64,000 nucleotides of DNA from Novosphingobium sp. SG707 (GCF_012275515.1 NZ_JAAZQL010000002.1:1-64000); one strand, 5' to 3'. Numbered from the stretch's first letter, positions 52,035 to 61,410 are shown. The notes: a model not told the origin generated them from the sequence alone. Translations and numbers: made by a program.

Positions 52035-52793
52035 ATGAAGAGATTGGTGTTGGCCGTTCTGGCGACGCTGATAGTGGCTGCGCCAGCTCAGGCCCGGCAT
52101 CACAAGGTCTCGCATGCCGCCGCCAAGGTGACGAAGGCGAGCAAGAAGAAGGCCGTCGCCACGCCCGCCAAGCGGCATAAGGCCGAAATGGCCAAGGTCG
52201 CGGCCAAGAAGATGACCCGCGCGGAAAAGCGTGCTCTGGCGCGGGCCGAGGCCAAGGCCAAGGCTCAGCCCAAGCTGACGCGGGCGCAGCAGCGGGCCCA
52301 AAAGCGGGCAGAGCAGCGCCAACTGGCGCATGGCAGGCACAAGGCCGAGCCCAAGCTGACCCGCGCGCAGAAGCGTGCGCAGCAGCGCGAAATGGCCCGC
52401 GCCGCCAAGGCTGAAAAGCAGACTGCACCCAAGCTGACGCGGGCGCAGCAGCGCGCCATGGCCAAGGCGCAAAAGCACGGCAAGTTGACCCGTGCGGAAA
52501 AGCGGGCACTGGCCCAGGCGCAGAAGGCCACCAAGAGCGCGGGGGCGAAGGCGGCTCCGGCCCATCGCATGACCCGCGCCGAACGCCGCGCAGCCGCGCG
52601 TGAGGCTCGCCAGTCGCATCATAGCTCGCGTTATGCTTCGCGCTATCCCTCGCGCCGTTCCTCGGCCCGCACCGCGTCGCGCGCGCCCTATACGCCGCCG
52701 CATTACAATGCCCCGCCCCCGGTGCCCAGCGCCAGCGGCCCCAGCAGCGGGTTCAATGCCGCCTTCCGGGATATTCATCCCAACGGGCAATAA
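52035..52793 (+). CDS. Secreted, Lys/Arg/Ala-rich repeat protein
   Basis: A 252-residue protein with signal peptide MKRLVLAVLATLIVAAPAQA. The mature part is extremely basic and contains six copies of a short motif, (L/M)TRA-(E/Q)-x-RA, at residues 60, 81, 108, 134, 151 and 179, each followed by a few charged Ala/Lys/Arg residues; the whole middle region should form helices with one basic face. The C-terminal 55 residues are Ser/Arg/Tyr then Pro-rich. No family recognised. AGGAG lies 10 bases before the ATG and a strong terminator follows directly. A periplasmic or surface nucleic-acid, lipopolysaccharide or polyanion binding role is possible. Confidence 0.8.
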   Translation: MKRLVLAVLATLIVAAPAQARHHKVSHAAAKVTKASKKKAVATPAKRHKAEMAKVAAKKMTRAEKRALARAEAKAKAQPKLTRAQQRAQKRAEQRQLAHGRHKAEPKLTRAQKRAQQREMARAAKAEKQTAPKLTRAQQRAMAKAQKHGKLTRAEKRALAQAQKATKSAGAKAAPAHRMTRAERRAAAREARQSHHSSRYASRYPSRRSSARTASRAPYTPPHYNAPPPVPSASGPSSGFNAAFRDIHPNGQ

Positions 52794-52795
52794 GC

Positions 52796-52824
52796 AAAAG
52801 GGCGCCGCAACCGGCGCCCTTTTT
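52796..52824. terminator. Bidirectional terminator between convergent genes
   Basis: AAAAGGGCGCCG (52796-52807) pairs perfectly with CGGCGCCCTTTT (52812-52823) over a four-base loop, followed by a T. It serves the basic repeat protein gene and the convergent sulfotransferase gene, whose stop codon overlaps its end. Confidence 0.92.
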
Positions 52825-54902
52825 CATGGGGTCAGATGCGCGACCCAATCCTGCGGTGGATCGGGATAGGCATCAATCACCGGCCCCAGCGCCTGATGCA
52901 GCGGGGCGAGCCAGTCGGCGTAATGGGTCCATTGCTCCAGCCCGTCGCGATAGATCGGGCGGCGTACCTGTTCGCTGCTGGCGGTGCGTACGGCGCGCTT
53001 GTTTTCCCAGAAGGAGAGGCAGGCCTCCTCGAAATCGACGCCGACATAGGCCAGCAGGCGGGCTACTTCGGCCTGCGTGTCGGCCACCATCTGTTCATAG
53101 ATCACGCGATGAACCGCGCCGGGCATTTCGGCGTCAAAGCCTGCCATCTGGGCGACATAATCGCGGTAATAGGCGCCGATTTCGGCCAGATCATAGGTGA
53201 AGACCTGACCGCGCGCAAAATGCTGTTTCCAGCCCGAGAAGCAGCAGGCCATCGGATGGCGCCGAGCGTCGATGATCTTGGCGCGCGGCAGGATCAGGCG
53301 AATAAGGCCCACGTTCTGCCAGTTGTTGGGCATTTTGTCGATGAACAGCGGTCGGTCGGTCTGGCGATGCACCCGCGTCAGGTCGATATATTCCTCGCCC
53401 AGCCGGGTCCGATCGGCGGGCGAAAGCGAGCGCAGCAAATCGCCATAAGAGGCAAATTCGCCCTGCTGCGCGCGGGATTTGAGCCGCCCGGCAATCATCA
53501 TCATTTCGGGCAATTCATGCGTGCCCTCGATCATCGAATGGCTCGACAGGATCTGCTCCACCAGCGTCGAGCCGGAGCGGGGCAGGCCGAGGATGAAGAT
53601 CGGATCGGGCGCCATGCAGCCGCCCCCACTGGCGCCATCACCTTCGCGGGTGGCATAAAACGGCGCGGTAAAAGTGGCCGCATGTTCGACGGCCGCCTCA
53701 TGCGTCCCCTGCGCGCTATAGTCGATTTCGGCGCGGCGCAGGCGGTTGGCGGTGGCGTAATGCTCAAACGAGGCGGCGTAATCGCCCGCGTCCTCCAACG
53801 CCTTGCCCAGTGCAAAATGGAGGTGGAACAGGTCCTCGCCGGTGGGGCCGGTGGCAATCGCGGCCTGCATCGCGGCGCGATCCTCGGCGGTGAATTTGGC
53901 GGTTTTCAGATTGGCCAGCGACCACCATGCCTCGCCCATCGTGGCGGTGATGCCGATGGCGCGGCGATAGGCCTCGACTGCGGCGCCCTGATCGCCCAGT
54001 GTCTTGCGCACATGGCCCAGATTTTGCCAGACATGGGCGTTGTCGGGCGCCTCGGCCAGCAGCGCTTCATAGATCGCCCCCGCGCCCTCCTGATCTCCCA
54101 GCCGCACCAGCACGGAGGCCTTGAGCAGCCGGTGGGCGGGGCTTTGCATCGGCGAGGCGCAAAGCGTTTCGGCATGGGCCTGCGCCTCGGGCAGGCGGTT
54201 GGTCTGCAGCAGCAGACGGATCAGGAAATCGCGGGCCAGATCGAAACCGGGCGCCATCTCCAGCGCCTTTTCCACCCATTCCATGGCCTCGCCAAGATCG
54301 CTCCGGCGCCAGTGGATTTCCCCGATCAACCGCGTGGCAGAAGCATCCTCCGGGATGCGCTCCAGCCGGGTTTTCAGCATGGCCTCGGCCGCATCCAATT
54401 CGCCGCCGTTCATCGCCACGGCGGCTTTGATCAGCTCGGGGTCTGACGAGGACGCATGGATGGCCGACAGTTCCGCGCGCCACGCCTTGTCCTCCTCGCC
54501 CAGCCGCCGCCATTCGCGCGCCAGCAGATACCATCCGCTGGCCACCTGAGGCTGGGCGCGGGTGAGCGTTTCGAGCGCGGCCACCGAACGGGGGCCATCG
54601 CCCGCCTCTGCGGCCGCCTGCGCCAATTCCCACAGGATCGGCGCCACGCCCGGCTGCGCGCGGTCCAGCGCGATCAGCCGAGTCAGCGCGGTCTGCCTCT
54701 TGCCCATCCGGCGCAGAGCCTGCGCCGCGATCAGTTCGGCAGGCGGAAGATTGCGATGGGCCTTGATCAGAGCCTCGGCCCGCGCCAGCGCAAGGGCCGG
54801 GTCGCTATCGAGCAAGCCTGCCGCCTCGGCCAGCGCGGCGCCCGGCACGGATTGTGCCGAAGGGCGCGGCGAAGGGCGCGCGGCGATGGTCCCCAAAGCC
54901 AT
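52824..54902 (-). CDS. TPR-containing sulfotransferase
   Basis: A 692-residue protein: an N-terminal stretch of helical tetratricopeptide repeats (about residues 50-420; for example DNAHVWQNLGHVRKTLGDQGAA) and a C-terminal sulfotransferase domain. The phosphoadenylyl-sulfate P-loop is FILGLPRSGSTLVEQIL with the 3'-phosphate-type region DARRHPMACCFSGW. The ATG at 54902 is preceded by GAAAGGACATCC; a frame open 93 bases upstream has no similarity. Divergent from a TonB receptor gene, a pairing that recurs in sphingomonads and Caulobacter. The acceptor of the sulfate group is unknown. Confidence 0.9.
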   Translation of the reverse strand: MALGTIAARPSPRPSAQSVPGAALAEAAGLLDSDPALALARAEALIKAHRNLPPAELIAAQALRRMGKRQTALTRLIALDRAQPGVAPILWELAQAAAEAGDGPRSVAALETLTRAQPQVASGWYLLAREWRRLGEEDKAWRAELSAIHASSSDPELIKAAVAMNGGELDAAEAMLKTRLERIPEDASATRLIGEIHWRRSDLGEAMEWVEKALEMAPGFDLARDFLIRLLLQTNRLPEAQAHAETLCASPMQSPAHRLLKASVLVRLGDQEGAGAIYEALLAEAPDNAHVWQNLGHVRKTLGDQGAAVEAYRRAIGITATMGEAWWSLANLKTAKFTAEDRAAMQAAIATGPTGEDLFHLHFALGKALEDAGDYAASFEHYATANRLRRAEIDYSAQGTHEAAVEHAATFTAPFYATREGDGASGGGCMAPDPIFILGLPRSGSTLVEQILSSHSMIEGTHELPEMMMIAGRLKSRAQQGEFASYGDLLRSLSPADRTRLGEEYIDLTRVHRQTDRPLFIDKMPNNWQNVGLIRLILPRAKIIDARRHPMACCFSGWKQHFARGQVFTYDLAEIGAYYRDYVAQMAGFDAEMPGAVHRVIYEQMVADTQAEVARLLAYVGVDFEEACLSFWENKRAVRTASSEQVRRPIYRDGLEQWTHYADWLAPLHQALGPVIDAYPDPPQDWVAHLTP

Positions 54903-55280
54903 GGATGTCCTTTCAAAGGGCCGGTCTGGCCTTTGATTGTCGCGCGCTGCAGCTGCGTAAACATATACGTCAGACGACGTAACCCCTCGGGACATCTTGC
55001 GTTGTTTGCGCCCTTGACTCGCGGGGTGCCTATGACATTCTTGCGAAACCGGACGACCGTACTAATTGCTGCAATTGCGTAAGGGGCACCAGACGCAGCG
55101 CAGCCAATCGGGTCGCCAAGGGGTTCAATGACGTTTCGGCATCCGGCGGGTGCATCGGCGCAAACCTGTGTTTTCGCCGGGCGATCCCGCTTGTCTGGCG
55201 AACATGGCCTGAGCCCGGTGCGGAAAGAAGAGGGCTGAGGATTTCGGGGCAGATTGGCCAGTAATGGGGGAAGCATTACG
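54903..55280. other. Divergent regulatory region
   Basis: 378 bases between the divergent sulfotransferase and TonB receptor genes. No gene. A small inverted repeat TACGT-N6-ACGTA (54966-54981) lies 64-79 bases before the sulfotransferase start. A TTGACT at 55014-55019 could be a -35 hexamer for the receptor direction, but no good -10 follows at the right distance. Confidence 0.5.
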
Positions 55281-57944
55281 ATGATTGCAGAGTTTTCCAA
55301 GAGATCGCGCCGAGTGATCGCGCTGAGCGCGGCGACATTCCTGACGCCCTTTGCGCTGGTTGGGGCCGCTCATGCCGCAGACACCGATGCGGCGGCCGAT
55401 CCCGCACCGGCTGCGGCCGACGGCGGCGGTCTGGGCGACATCGTGGTGACCGCCACCCGCCGTTCGGAAAGCGTCCAGAAAGTGCCGATCTCGATGCAGG
55501 CGCTGAGCATGGAAAAGATGGCCGAGCGCAATGTGAAGGGCATGTCCGACTTTGCCCTGCTGATGCCTTCGGTGTCCTTTGCCGGTCTTGGGCCGGGGCG
55601 CCAGACCGCCTATTTCCGCGGCATTGTTCCGGCGGGCGGCACCTATGCTTCGGTGGGCTACTATCTCGACGATATCCCCATCACCGGCACCGGCGTGCCC
55701 GACATCTTTGTCTATGACATGGAGCGTGTCGAAGGCCTGTCGGGTCCGCAGGGCACCCTTTATGGCGCGGGCTCTCTGGCCGGTACGATCCGCATGATCA
55801 CGAACAAGCCCAAGCTGGGCAAGTTCGAATGGGGCTATGACACCGAAGGCAACAAATATGGCAAGGGCGCCTTTGGCGGCCAGATCGCCACTTATGCCAA
55901 CATTCCCTTTGGCGACAAGATCGCCGCCCGCGTGATGGGTTTCTATCGCAAGGAAGGCGGCTATGTCGACAACACGCCCAACAACGGCAAGTTTAACAAT
56001 GGCAAATCCTCGACCCTTGCTATGGGTGATGGAAACCCTGGTACCAATTATACGCTGAGCAATGCCGCGATTGCCAAGAAGGATTACAACCCCGTCTATA
56101 TGTATGGCGGCCGCGTGCAGGTTCTGTGGGAGCCCACGCCGGGCTGGCAGATCACCCCGCAACTGGCGGCCCAGTCGCAGACCGCCTATGGCTATTTCGG
56201 CTATGACCCGCGTGTCGGCGATCTTCAGGTGCATGATTATGACCTGACCCGGCGTCAGGACGCATGGTATCAGGGCGCGCTGTCGGTTCACGGCCATATC
56301 GGCGATTTCGATCTGGTGTCCTCGACCGGCTATTTCGGCCGCAAGGTTCACCTGCAGAACGACTATACCTATTACACCGTGACCTATGACAATTTCGGGC
56401 CGGGTTACGAAAACTATCTGCAGTTCTTCAGCAAGGATGGCTGCACCGGATCGGGCGCCTCGCAGAAGTGCAACAAGCTGATCAATCCGACCCAGTATTT
56501 CGAAGGCTGGACCTATTCGGAAAAATTCACCCAGGAATTGCGCTTCGCCACGCCCAAGAGCTGGCCGTTTGATGCAAGCTTCGGTGGCTTCTATCAGTGG
56601 CAGAAGACCGAGAACAACAATTACTATGGCATCCACGGGCTAGCTGATATTGCAGGCTATACAAAGGCGTGCTCCTACAGCGTTACCTTTAACCCCGATG
56701 GTACCCCGGCCTGCCAAGGCAATGTCACCACACTGGCCGGTTTTGGTGTTCCGACAACGGCGGGCGGGACCATGGTGGTCGGTTCGCCCGCAGTGAAGGG
56801 CGATGGCTTTTATATCAATGAAAACAACCAGTACACGCATGACGCCGCGTTGTTCTTCGAAGGCCATTACAACATCACGCCCAAGTTGAAGATCACCGGC
56901 GGCGTGCGCTATTTCTGGACCGATTACTGGACCACGGGCTTTGCCGGTGTGGCCGCTTCGGCCCGCAACACCACCACGACCAAGAACATGCTGACCGGCG
57001 CGATGGGCTGCACCCTGCCGCTGCCGACCGAGCGTCTGACCTGCCGCAACACCAATATGCTCGATCCCAACGAGATCGGCCGGTACAAGGAGCAGGGCGA
57101 GACGCACAAGATCGTGGTCAATTATCAGCTGACGCCCAGCAAGATGCTCTATGCCAACTATTCCACCGGCTTCCGCCCCGGCGGCTACAACCGCCCGCTG
57201 CGCGTCAGCAAGGTGGGTGTGTTTGCGGTCGATCCGTTCAAGTCGGAAACGCTGACCAACTACGAACTTGGCTTCAAGACCCAATGGGGCAGCAATTTCC
57301 GCCTCAACGGCGCGCTCTACATGGAAGAGTGGAACAATATCCAATATTCCGTGGTGGTGGCGGGCACCCAGGGCGCGGGCATGACCGGCAATGCCGGCAA
57401 GGCCAAGGTCTATGGTGTCGAATATGATGCCGAGCTGAAGCTGGGCAAGGTGACGATCACCAGTTCGGGGGCGTATAACCGTGCGCGGCTCGACGGCAAT
57501 TTCTGCAACTTCAAGGCCGATCCGACCACGCTGACCATTGCCGCCGATCCCACCTGTTCGTCGGGCGTGGCCGCAGCCAGCGGAACCCGCCTGCCGCGCC
57601 AGCCTGAGTTCAAGGGCAACACGTCGGTGCGCTATGATACCGAGATCGGCAACTTCAAGGCCTATCTCCTCGGTTCGATCCTGTATCAGACCAATGCGAC
57701 GCAGGATCTGAAATATTCAAACAACCTGTTGCTGGGCAATACGGCCGGTTTTGCCACGATGGATTTCTCGGGCGGGATCAAGAAGGATAATTGGGCCTTC
57801 GACATCTATATCCAGAACGCCTTCGACGGCCGTGGCGCTTTGACCACCAACACTTTCTGTTCGATCGATTTCTGCTCGGGCTCGTCGCGCAGCTTCACCG
57901 TGCGCCCGCAGGTCTTCGGCATCAAGTTTGGCCAGAAGTTCTGA
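55281..57944 (+). CDS. TonB-dependent outer-membrane receptor
   Basis: An 887-residue receptor. Signal peptide MIAEFSKRSRRVIALSAATF with cleavage after HAADT, TonB box DIVVTATRR, plug with VQKVPISMQALS and VEGLSGPQGTLYGAGSLAG at its end, then a barrel closing in VFGIKFGQKF with a terminal Phe. AGGGGGAAG precedes the ATG at 55281. The pattern VPISMQALS and GTLYGAGS belongs to the sphingomonad class of receptors for small organic substrates. Four cysteines occur in extracellular loops (about 387-399, 460-472 and 560-580). Transcribed away from the TPR-sulfotransferase gene; ends at a strong terminator. Substrate unknown. Confidence 0.93.
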   Translation: MIAEFSKRSRRVIALSAATFLTPFALVGAAHAADTDAAADPAPAAADGGGLGDIVVTATRRSESVQKVPISMQALSMEKMAERNVKGMSDFALLMPSVSFAGLGPGRQTAYFRGIVPAGGTYASVGYYLDDIPITGTGVPDIFVYDMERVEGLSGPQGTLYGAGSLAGTIRMITNKPKLGKFEWGYDTEGNKYGKGAFGGQIATYANIPFGDKIAARVMGFYRKEGGYVDNTPNNGKFNNGKSSTLAMGDGNPGTNYTLSNAAIAKKDYNPVYMYGGRVQVLWEPTPGWQITPQLAAQSQTAYGYFGYDPRVGDLQVHDYDLTRRQDAWYQGALSVHGHIGDFDLVSSTGYFGRKVHLQNDYTYYTVTYDNFGPGYENYLQFFSKDGCTGSGASQKCNKLINPTQYFEGWTYSEKFTQELRFATPKSWPFDASFGGFYQWQKTENNNYYGIHGLADIAGYTKACSYSVTFNPDGTPACQGNVTTLAGFGVPTTAGGTMVVGSPAVKGDGFYINENNQYTHDAALFFEGHYNITPKLKITGGVRYFWTDYWTTGFAGVAASARNTTTTKNMLTGAMGCTLPLPTERLTCRNTNMLDPNEIGRYKEQGETHKIVVNYQLTPSKMLYANYSTGFRPGGYNRPLRVSKVGVFAVDPFKSETLTNYELGFKTQWGSNFRLNGALYMEEWNNIQYSVVVAGTQGAGMTGNAGKAKVYGVEYDAELKLGKVTITSSGAYNRARLDGNFCNFKADPTTLTIAADPTCSSGVAAASGTRLPRQPEFKGNTSVRYDTEIGNFKAYLLGSILYQTNATQDLKYSNNLLLGNTAGFATMDFSGGIKKDNWAFDIYIQNAFDGRGALTTNTFCSIDFCSGSSRSFTVRPQVFGIKFGQKF

Positions 57945-57996
57945 GGAGACTCTAGTTCTGACCTGATCATCTTCACCCTGCGAAGGACAACTTATG

Positions 57997-58028
57997 CCCC
58001 CATGGTTTGCGCCATGGGGGCGTTTTTT
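57997..58028 (+). terminator. Intrinsic terminator of the TonB receptor gene
   Basis: CCCCCATGG (57997-58005), six-base loop, CCATGGGGG (58012-58020), CG and six T residues. Confidence 0.93.
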
Positions 58029-58053
58029 ATGTGTCGCAATGGTCAGGGGGGGA

Positions 58054-58719
58054 TCAGGCGGTGGACAGCGCGGCCAGCAGGGCTGCGCGCGCGCGCAGAT
58101 TGCGCTCATGGGCAATCCGGGCGGCAAAACCGCTGGCCTGCGCCACGGCAAAGCTGATGCCGTAGAGGTTGCGCCTTTGCGGCACGCCGGGGATCGGTCG
58201 GGGATAGCCGCTGGCGATCATCTGGCCGTCGCGCCATAGGAATGTCTCGCGCGGGATGTCCCAATCTAGCTCGACGCCCAGCACCCCCGCCAGCGATCCG
58301 GGCAAACAGGGCACACCATCGGCCTGCGCGGCGGCCAGAATCAGCGCGTCCGGCGCCGCCGCAACGGCCTCGGCAAACAGCGGGGCGTGGGCGGCATTGG
58401 TGGTTCCGAGGCTGAGGTTGATGATATCTGCGCCAGCCCCTGCGGCCATCCTGATCGCGCCGACCAAAGCCAAGGCGCTGCCGCGCAGGGCATCATGGAA
58501 TACGCGGATGGGCAGGATATCGGCCTCTGGGGCTTTCTCTTGAATCGCGGCGGTGACGGCGGTGCCATGGCCAAGCCGGTCGAGCGGGATGACGCCCTGT
58601 TCGATGACCATGCCATCGGCGCCAATGGCGAAACCCGGGCGCAGGCGGGCCGGGTCGATATGCGGGTGATCGGGATGCACGCCGCTGTCGATCACCGCGA
58701 CCAGAATGCGTTCAGCCAT
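58054..58719 (-). CDS. qhpE: QhpE-like subtilisin-type serine protease
   Basis: A 221-residue minimal subtilase without signal peptide or prodomain. Asp11 (AVIDSGVHPDHP), His51 (RLGHGTAV) and Ser189 (YGISFAVAQASG) form the triad. The oxyanion Asn of the usual AAAGN block appears replaced (AAAQADG). In the quinohemoprotein amine dehydrogenase system QhpE cuts the leader from the gamma subunit precursor. Position as last gene of the qhp operon supports this. The start is uncertain: an in-frame ATG at 58734 would add five residues; I use 58719, which overlaps qhpF by eight bases. Confidence 0.88.
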   Translation of the reverse strand: MAERILVAVIDSGVHPDHPHIDPARLRPGFAIGADGMVIEQGVIPLDRLGHGTAVTAAIQEKAPEADILPIRVFHDALRGSALALVGAIRMAAGAGADIINLSLGTTNAAHAPLFAEAVAAAPDALILAAAQADGVPCLPGSLAGVLGVELDWDIPRETFLWRDGQMIASGYPRPIPGVPQRRNLYGISFAVAQASGFAARIAHERNLRARAALLAALSTA

Positions 58720-60388
58720 AGGTCGTGATGCCATCTTTCAGAGTAATCACCCTATCCGCCATCGCGGCCAGCGCGGGCTTATGCGTGATGACGATCAGCG
58801 TGGCGTCGGGCAGGGCGCGGCGCAGGCTGGCGGCGATCAGCGCCTCGGTATCGCCGTCGAGCGCGGCGGTGGGCTCATCCAGGATCAGCGCATCGGGCCG
58901 CCGCAACAGGGCGCGGGCCAGCGCCACCCGCTGCCGCTCGCCCGCCGACAGGGCAAGGCCGCGTTCGCCAACCGGTGTCTCCAGCCCCATCGGCAGGCGG
59001 GAGAGCAAAGCCTCCAGCCCGGCGTCATGCGCGGCGGCGATCACCGCATCGCGCCCCGGATCGGCAAGGCCAAAGGCGATATTGGCATAAAGCGTGGCGT
59101 TGAAGAGAAACGGCGTCTGTTCGACCAGCAGCACCGCGCGGCGCAGATCGCCCAGCGCCACCTCGCGCAGGTCCGTGTCGCCCAGCATCACCCGCCCGCC
59201 ATCAGGGTCGATCATCCGCACCATCAGATCGGCCATCGTCGATTTGCCCGCCCCGCTGGGGCCGAGGATCGCGCAGAAGGAGCCCGCCGGAATGGTGAAA
59301 TCCGCGTCACGCAGCACCGGCGCGCGGCCATGCGAGAGGCGGACATGATCGAAGCGGATGCTGCATGGCCCGGCAGACAGGGGCAGGGGGCTGGCAGCCT
59401 CCTCCACCTCGGGCGGCGTGTCCATCAATTCAAAGATCCGCGCCAGCGCCACCCGCGTCTGGGCCAGCGTGGCGGACAGGCCGAGCAGCCCCTGAATGGG
59501 CGCGAACAGGCGCTGCTGATAAGCGAGGAAGGCGACCAGTGTGCCGATCGTCATCCGTCCGGCGGTGATCTCATAGCCGCCCCACAGCATGGCCCCGGCC
59601 GTTGAGGCGGAGAGCAAAGTGCCCGGCACCGCGCCCGAGAGAAAGGACGTCACCTGCATCCGCAGCATGGCGCGCACGAAACCGCCATTGGCGGCCGCAA
59701 AGCGCTCCCGCTCGCGCTCCTGCGCGCCCAGCGCCACCACCGTGCGCATACCCATGATCGTATCGACCAGCATACTGCCGATATCCGCGCCCGCCTCGCG
59801 CATTTGCCGCGACAGCTCGGTCAGCCGCTTTTGCGCGCGCAGAAAAGCCCCCACCGCCAGCGGAACCAGCACCACGCCCACGACAAACAGCCGCCAGTCG
59901 AGCCAGAGCATCAGCGCGATGCTGCCCGTCAGAAACAGCAGATTGGCCAGCGCGGCGAGCAGCGTGTCGCCCGCGACCCGTTGAATATCGGACACATCGC
60001 TGTTCAACCGGCTCATCAGATCGCCAAGGCGAAAACGGCCGAAGAAGCGCGGCGAGAGACGTTGTAGATGGGAAAGCACCGCCACGCGGATGTCGAACAG
60101 CATGGCGGCCGAGAGCGAGACATGCAGCCAGGAGGCTGCGATGTTGAGCACATAGGAGCCGACCGTCGCCCCCAGCATCAGCCCCGCCACGCGCCACAGC
60201 ACGCCCATATCATGGCGCATCAACGCGCCATCGATCATCAGCTTGGAAATATAGGGCTGGGCCAGACTGAGCGCAGTGGCCGTCAGGCTGACCAGCATGA
60301 CGGCGGGCAGGCGCGGCAGATAGGGGCGCAAATAGGGCCACAGCCGCCGATAGGCCGCCCATGGCGCAGGAGGTGGGGAAGCATGCAA
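58712..60388 (-). CDS. qhpF: QhpF-like ABC transporter (membrane domain plus ATPase)
   Basis: A fused ABC exporter of about 558 residues: six membrane helices (residues 20-300), then an ATPase domain with Walker A GPSGAGKST, signature LSAGERQRVALARALL, Walker B ALILDEPTAALD and the H-loop VITHK. In this system QhpF carries the cross-linked gamma subunit precursor to the periplasm. No ATG fits well: after the stop of qhpG at 60406 the first usable start in frame is a TTG at 60388. An ATG at 60493 would overlap qhpG by 88 bases. Translation coupling with qhpG is likely either way. Confidence 0.88.
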   Translation of the reverse strand: MHASPPPAPWAAYRRLWPYLRPYLPRLPAVMLVSLTATALSLAQPYISKLMIDGALMRHDMGVLWRVAGLMLGATVGSYVLNIAASWLHVSLSAAMLFDIRVAVLSHLQRLSPRFFGRFRLGDLMSRLNSDVSDIQRVAGDTLLAALANLLFLTGSIALMLWLDWRLFVVGVVLVPLAVGAFLRAQKRLTELSRQMREAGADIGSMLVDTIMGMRTVVALGAQERERERFAAANGGFVRAMLRMQVTSFLSGAVPGTLLSASTAGAMLWGGYEITAGRMTIGTLVAFLAYQQRLFAPIQGLLGLSATLAQTRVALARIFELMDTPPEVEEAASPLPLSAGPCSIRFDHVRLSHGRAPVLRDADFTIPAGSFCAILGPSGAGKSTMADLMVRMIDPDGGRVMLGDTDLREVALGDLRRAVLLVEQTPFLFNATLYANIAFGLADPGRDAVIAAAHDAGLEALLSRLPMGLETPVGERGLALSAGERQRVALARALLRRPDALILDEPTAALDGDTEALIAASLRRALPDATLIVITHKPALAAMADRVITLKDGITTYG

Positions 60389-60405
60389 AGCGTGTCGCGG
60401 CGCGT

Positions 60406-61410
60406 TCAGGTCGCGGCCTCCCGTTCGATCAGTTGAAACCCGCGCAGCAGATAGCGCGGCTCCGGCATATGCGCGAGTTGCGCGGTGGTCCATGCGTAAC
60501 CTTGCGCAAGGGCTGCCACCTGTTCGGGCCACCATGGGCTGTCGCCGCCGGTGGCATAGAACTGGCCGGAGATCTGGATATGGCGGCGCAAAGAGGCCGT
60601 CAGCATTGAATGGTAATGCGTGGCCAGCGCATGACGGTCGCCGGGATGGACGATGACGGCGGCGGCCAGAATGGCCTCGCGCACCGATTGGGCGCTGCCG
60701 TCGCCGCAGATGGGATCAAAGGCGATCGCCGCCATGCCGCAGGCCAGCCAGTTCGGTCCTGCGAGTTGCGCCAGTTGACGCGGCGCGGTTTCAAACCCCG
60801 GCGAACTTTCACCAAGGCCCGCGATCAGAGGCGCGATCAGCACGCTGTTCTCCAGCAGGCGGTCCAAGGGCGCGCCTACGCCCAGCAGCCAGCATTGCGT
60901 CGGCCCCGACGGGATCAGAAACAGCCAGCCCTGCGCCACAGCCTCGACATGACATGTGGCATGATCGGCCCCGGCGCGCAGCAAAACGCGCGCGGCCATC
61001 GCCCGCCGCTGGCCAAAGCGCATCAACTCGGCATCGGGAAAGGGCGGTGCGCAATGGAGCGTGGCCATGGGCGCGGGGGCATCCGCATCGCCGGCAAGCT
61101 CTCCGCCCAGCGCGGCAATCAGGTCATCCTCGGACACCACCACCGCCCCATGCGGCATCGCCACCGGATCGTGGCCCCATCGCACCACGCGCTGCGCGAT
61201 GCGATGGGCATCGGCAAACAGATCGCGGCGGCCAAACGCATCGCGGATCAGACCCAGCGCCGCGTCCGAAAGCATGATGACCGGCACGGGCGAGCGCCGC
61301 ACCGGCTCATGCGCGATGGCAAACCCCGCTCCGCGCAGCAAATGCGCCGCGCAAGCCCCCGCCAGTCCGCCCCCACGGATCAGCACGGACTGGCGCGGCG
61401 CTTGGCTCAC
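60406..61410 (-). CDS. qhpG: QhpG-like flavin-dependent monooxygenase
   Basis: A 334-residue FAD enzyme. VLIRGGGLAGACAAHLL at residues 9-25 is the dinucleotide-binding motif, and the remainder follows the group 2-type layout seen in flavin monooxygenases, with FDPICGDGSAQSVREAI corresponding to the GD(G) motif. In the quinohemoprotein amine dehydrogenase pathway QhpG hydroxylates the tryptophan that becomes part of the cysteine tryptophylquinone cofactor. It overlaps the beta subunit gene by four bases (ATGA). About 110 residues shorter than typical aromatic hydroxylases. Confidence 0.88.
   Translation of the reverse strand: MSQAPRQSVLIRGGGLAGACAAHLLRGAGFAIAHEPVRRSPVPVIMLSDAALGLIRDAFGRRDLFADAHRIAQRVVRWGHDPVAMPHGAVVVSEDDLIAALGGELAGDADAPAPMATLHCAPPFPDAELMRFGQRRAMAARVLLRAGADHATCHVEAVAQGWLFLIPSGPTQCWLLGVGAPLDRLLENSVLIAPLIAGLGESSPGFETAPRQLAQLAGPNWLACGMAAIAFDPICGDGSAQSVREAILAAAVIVHPGDRHALATHYHSMLTASLRRHIQISGQFYATGGDSPWWPEQVAALAQGYAWTTAQLAHMPEPRYLLRGFQLIEREAAT

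Noticed and set aside
55014..55042. Sigma-70 promoter with TTGACT for the third TonB receptor
   Set aside because: No acceptable -10 hexamer at 16-18 bases; TATGAC is only 11 bases away.
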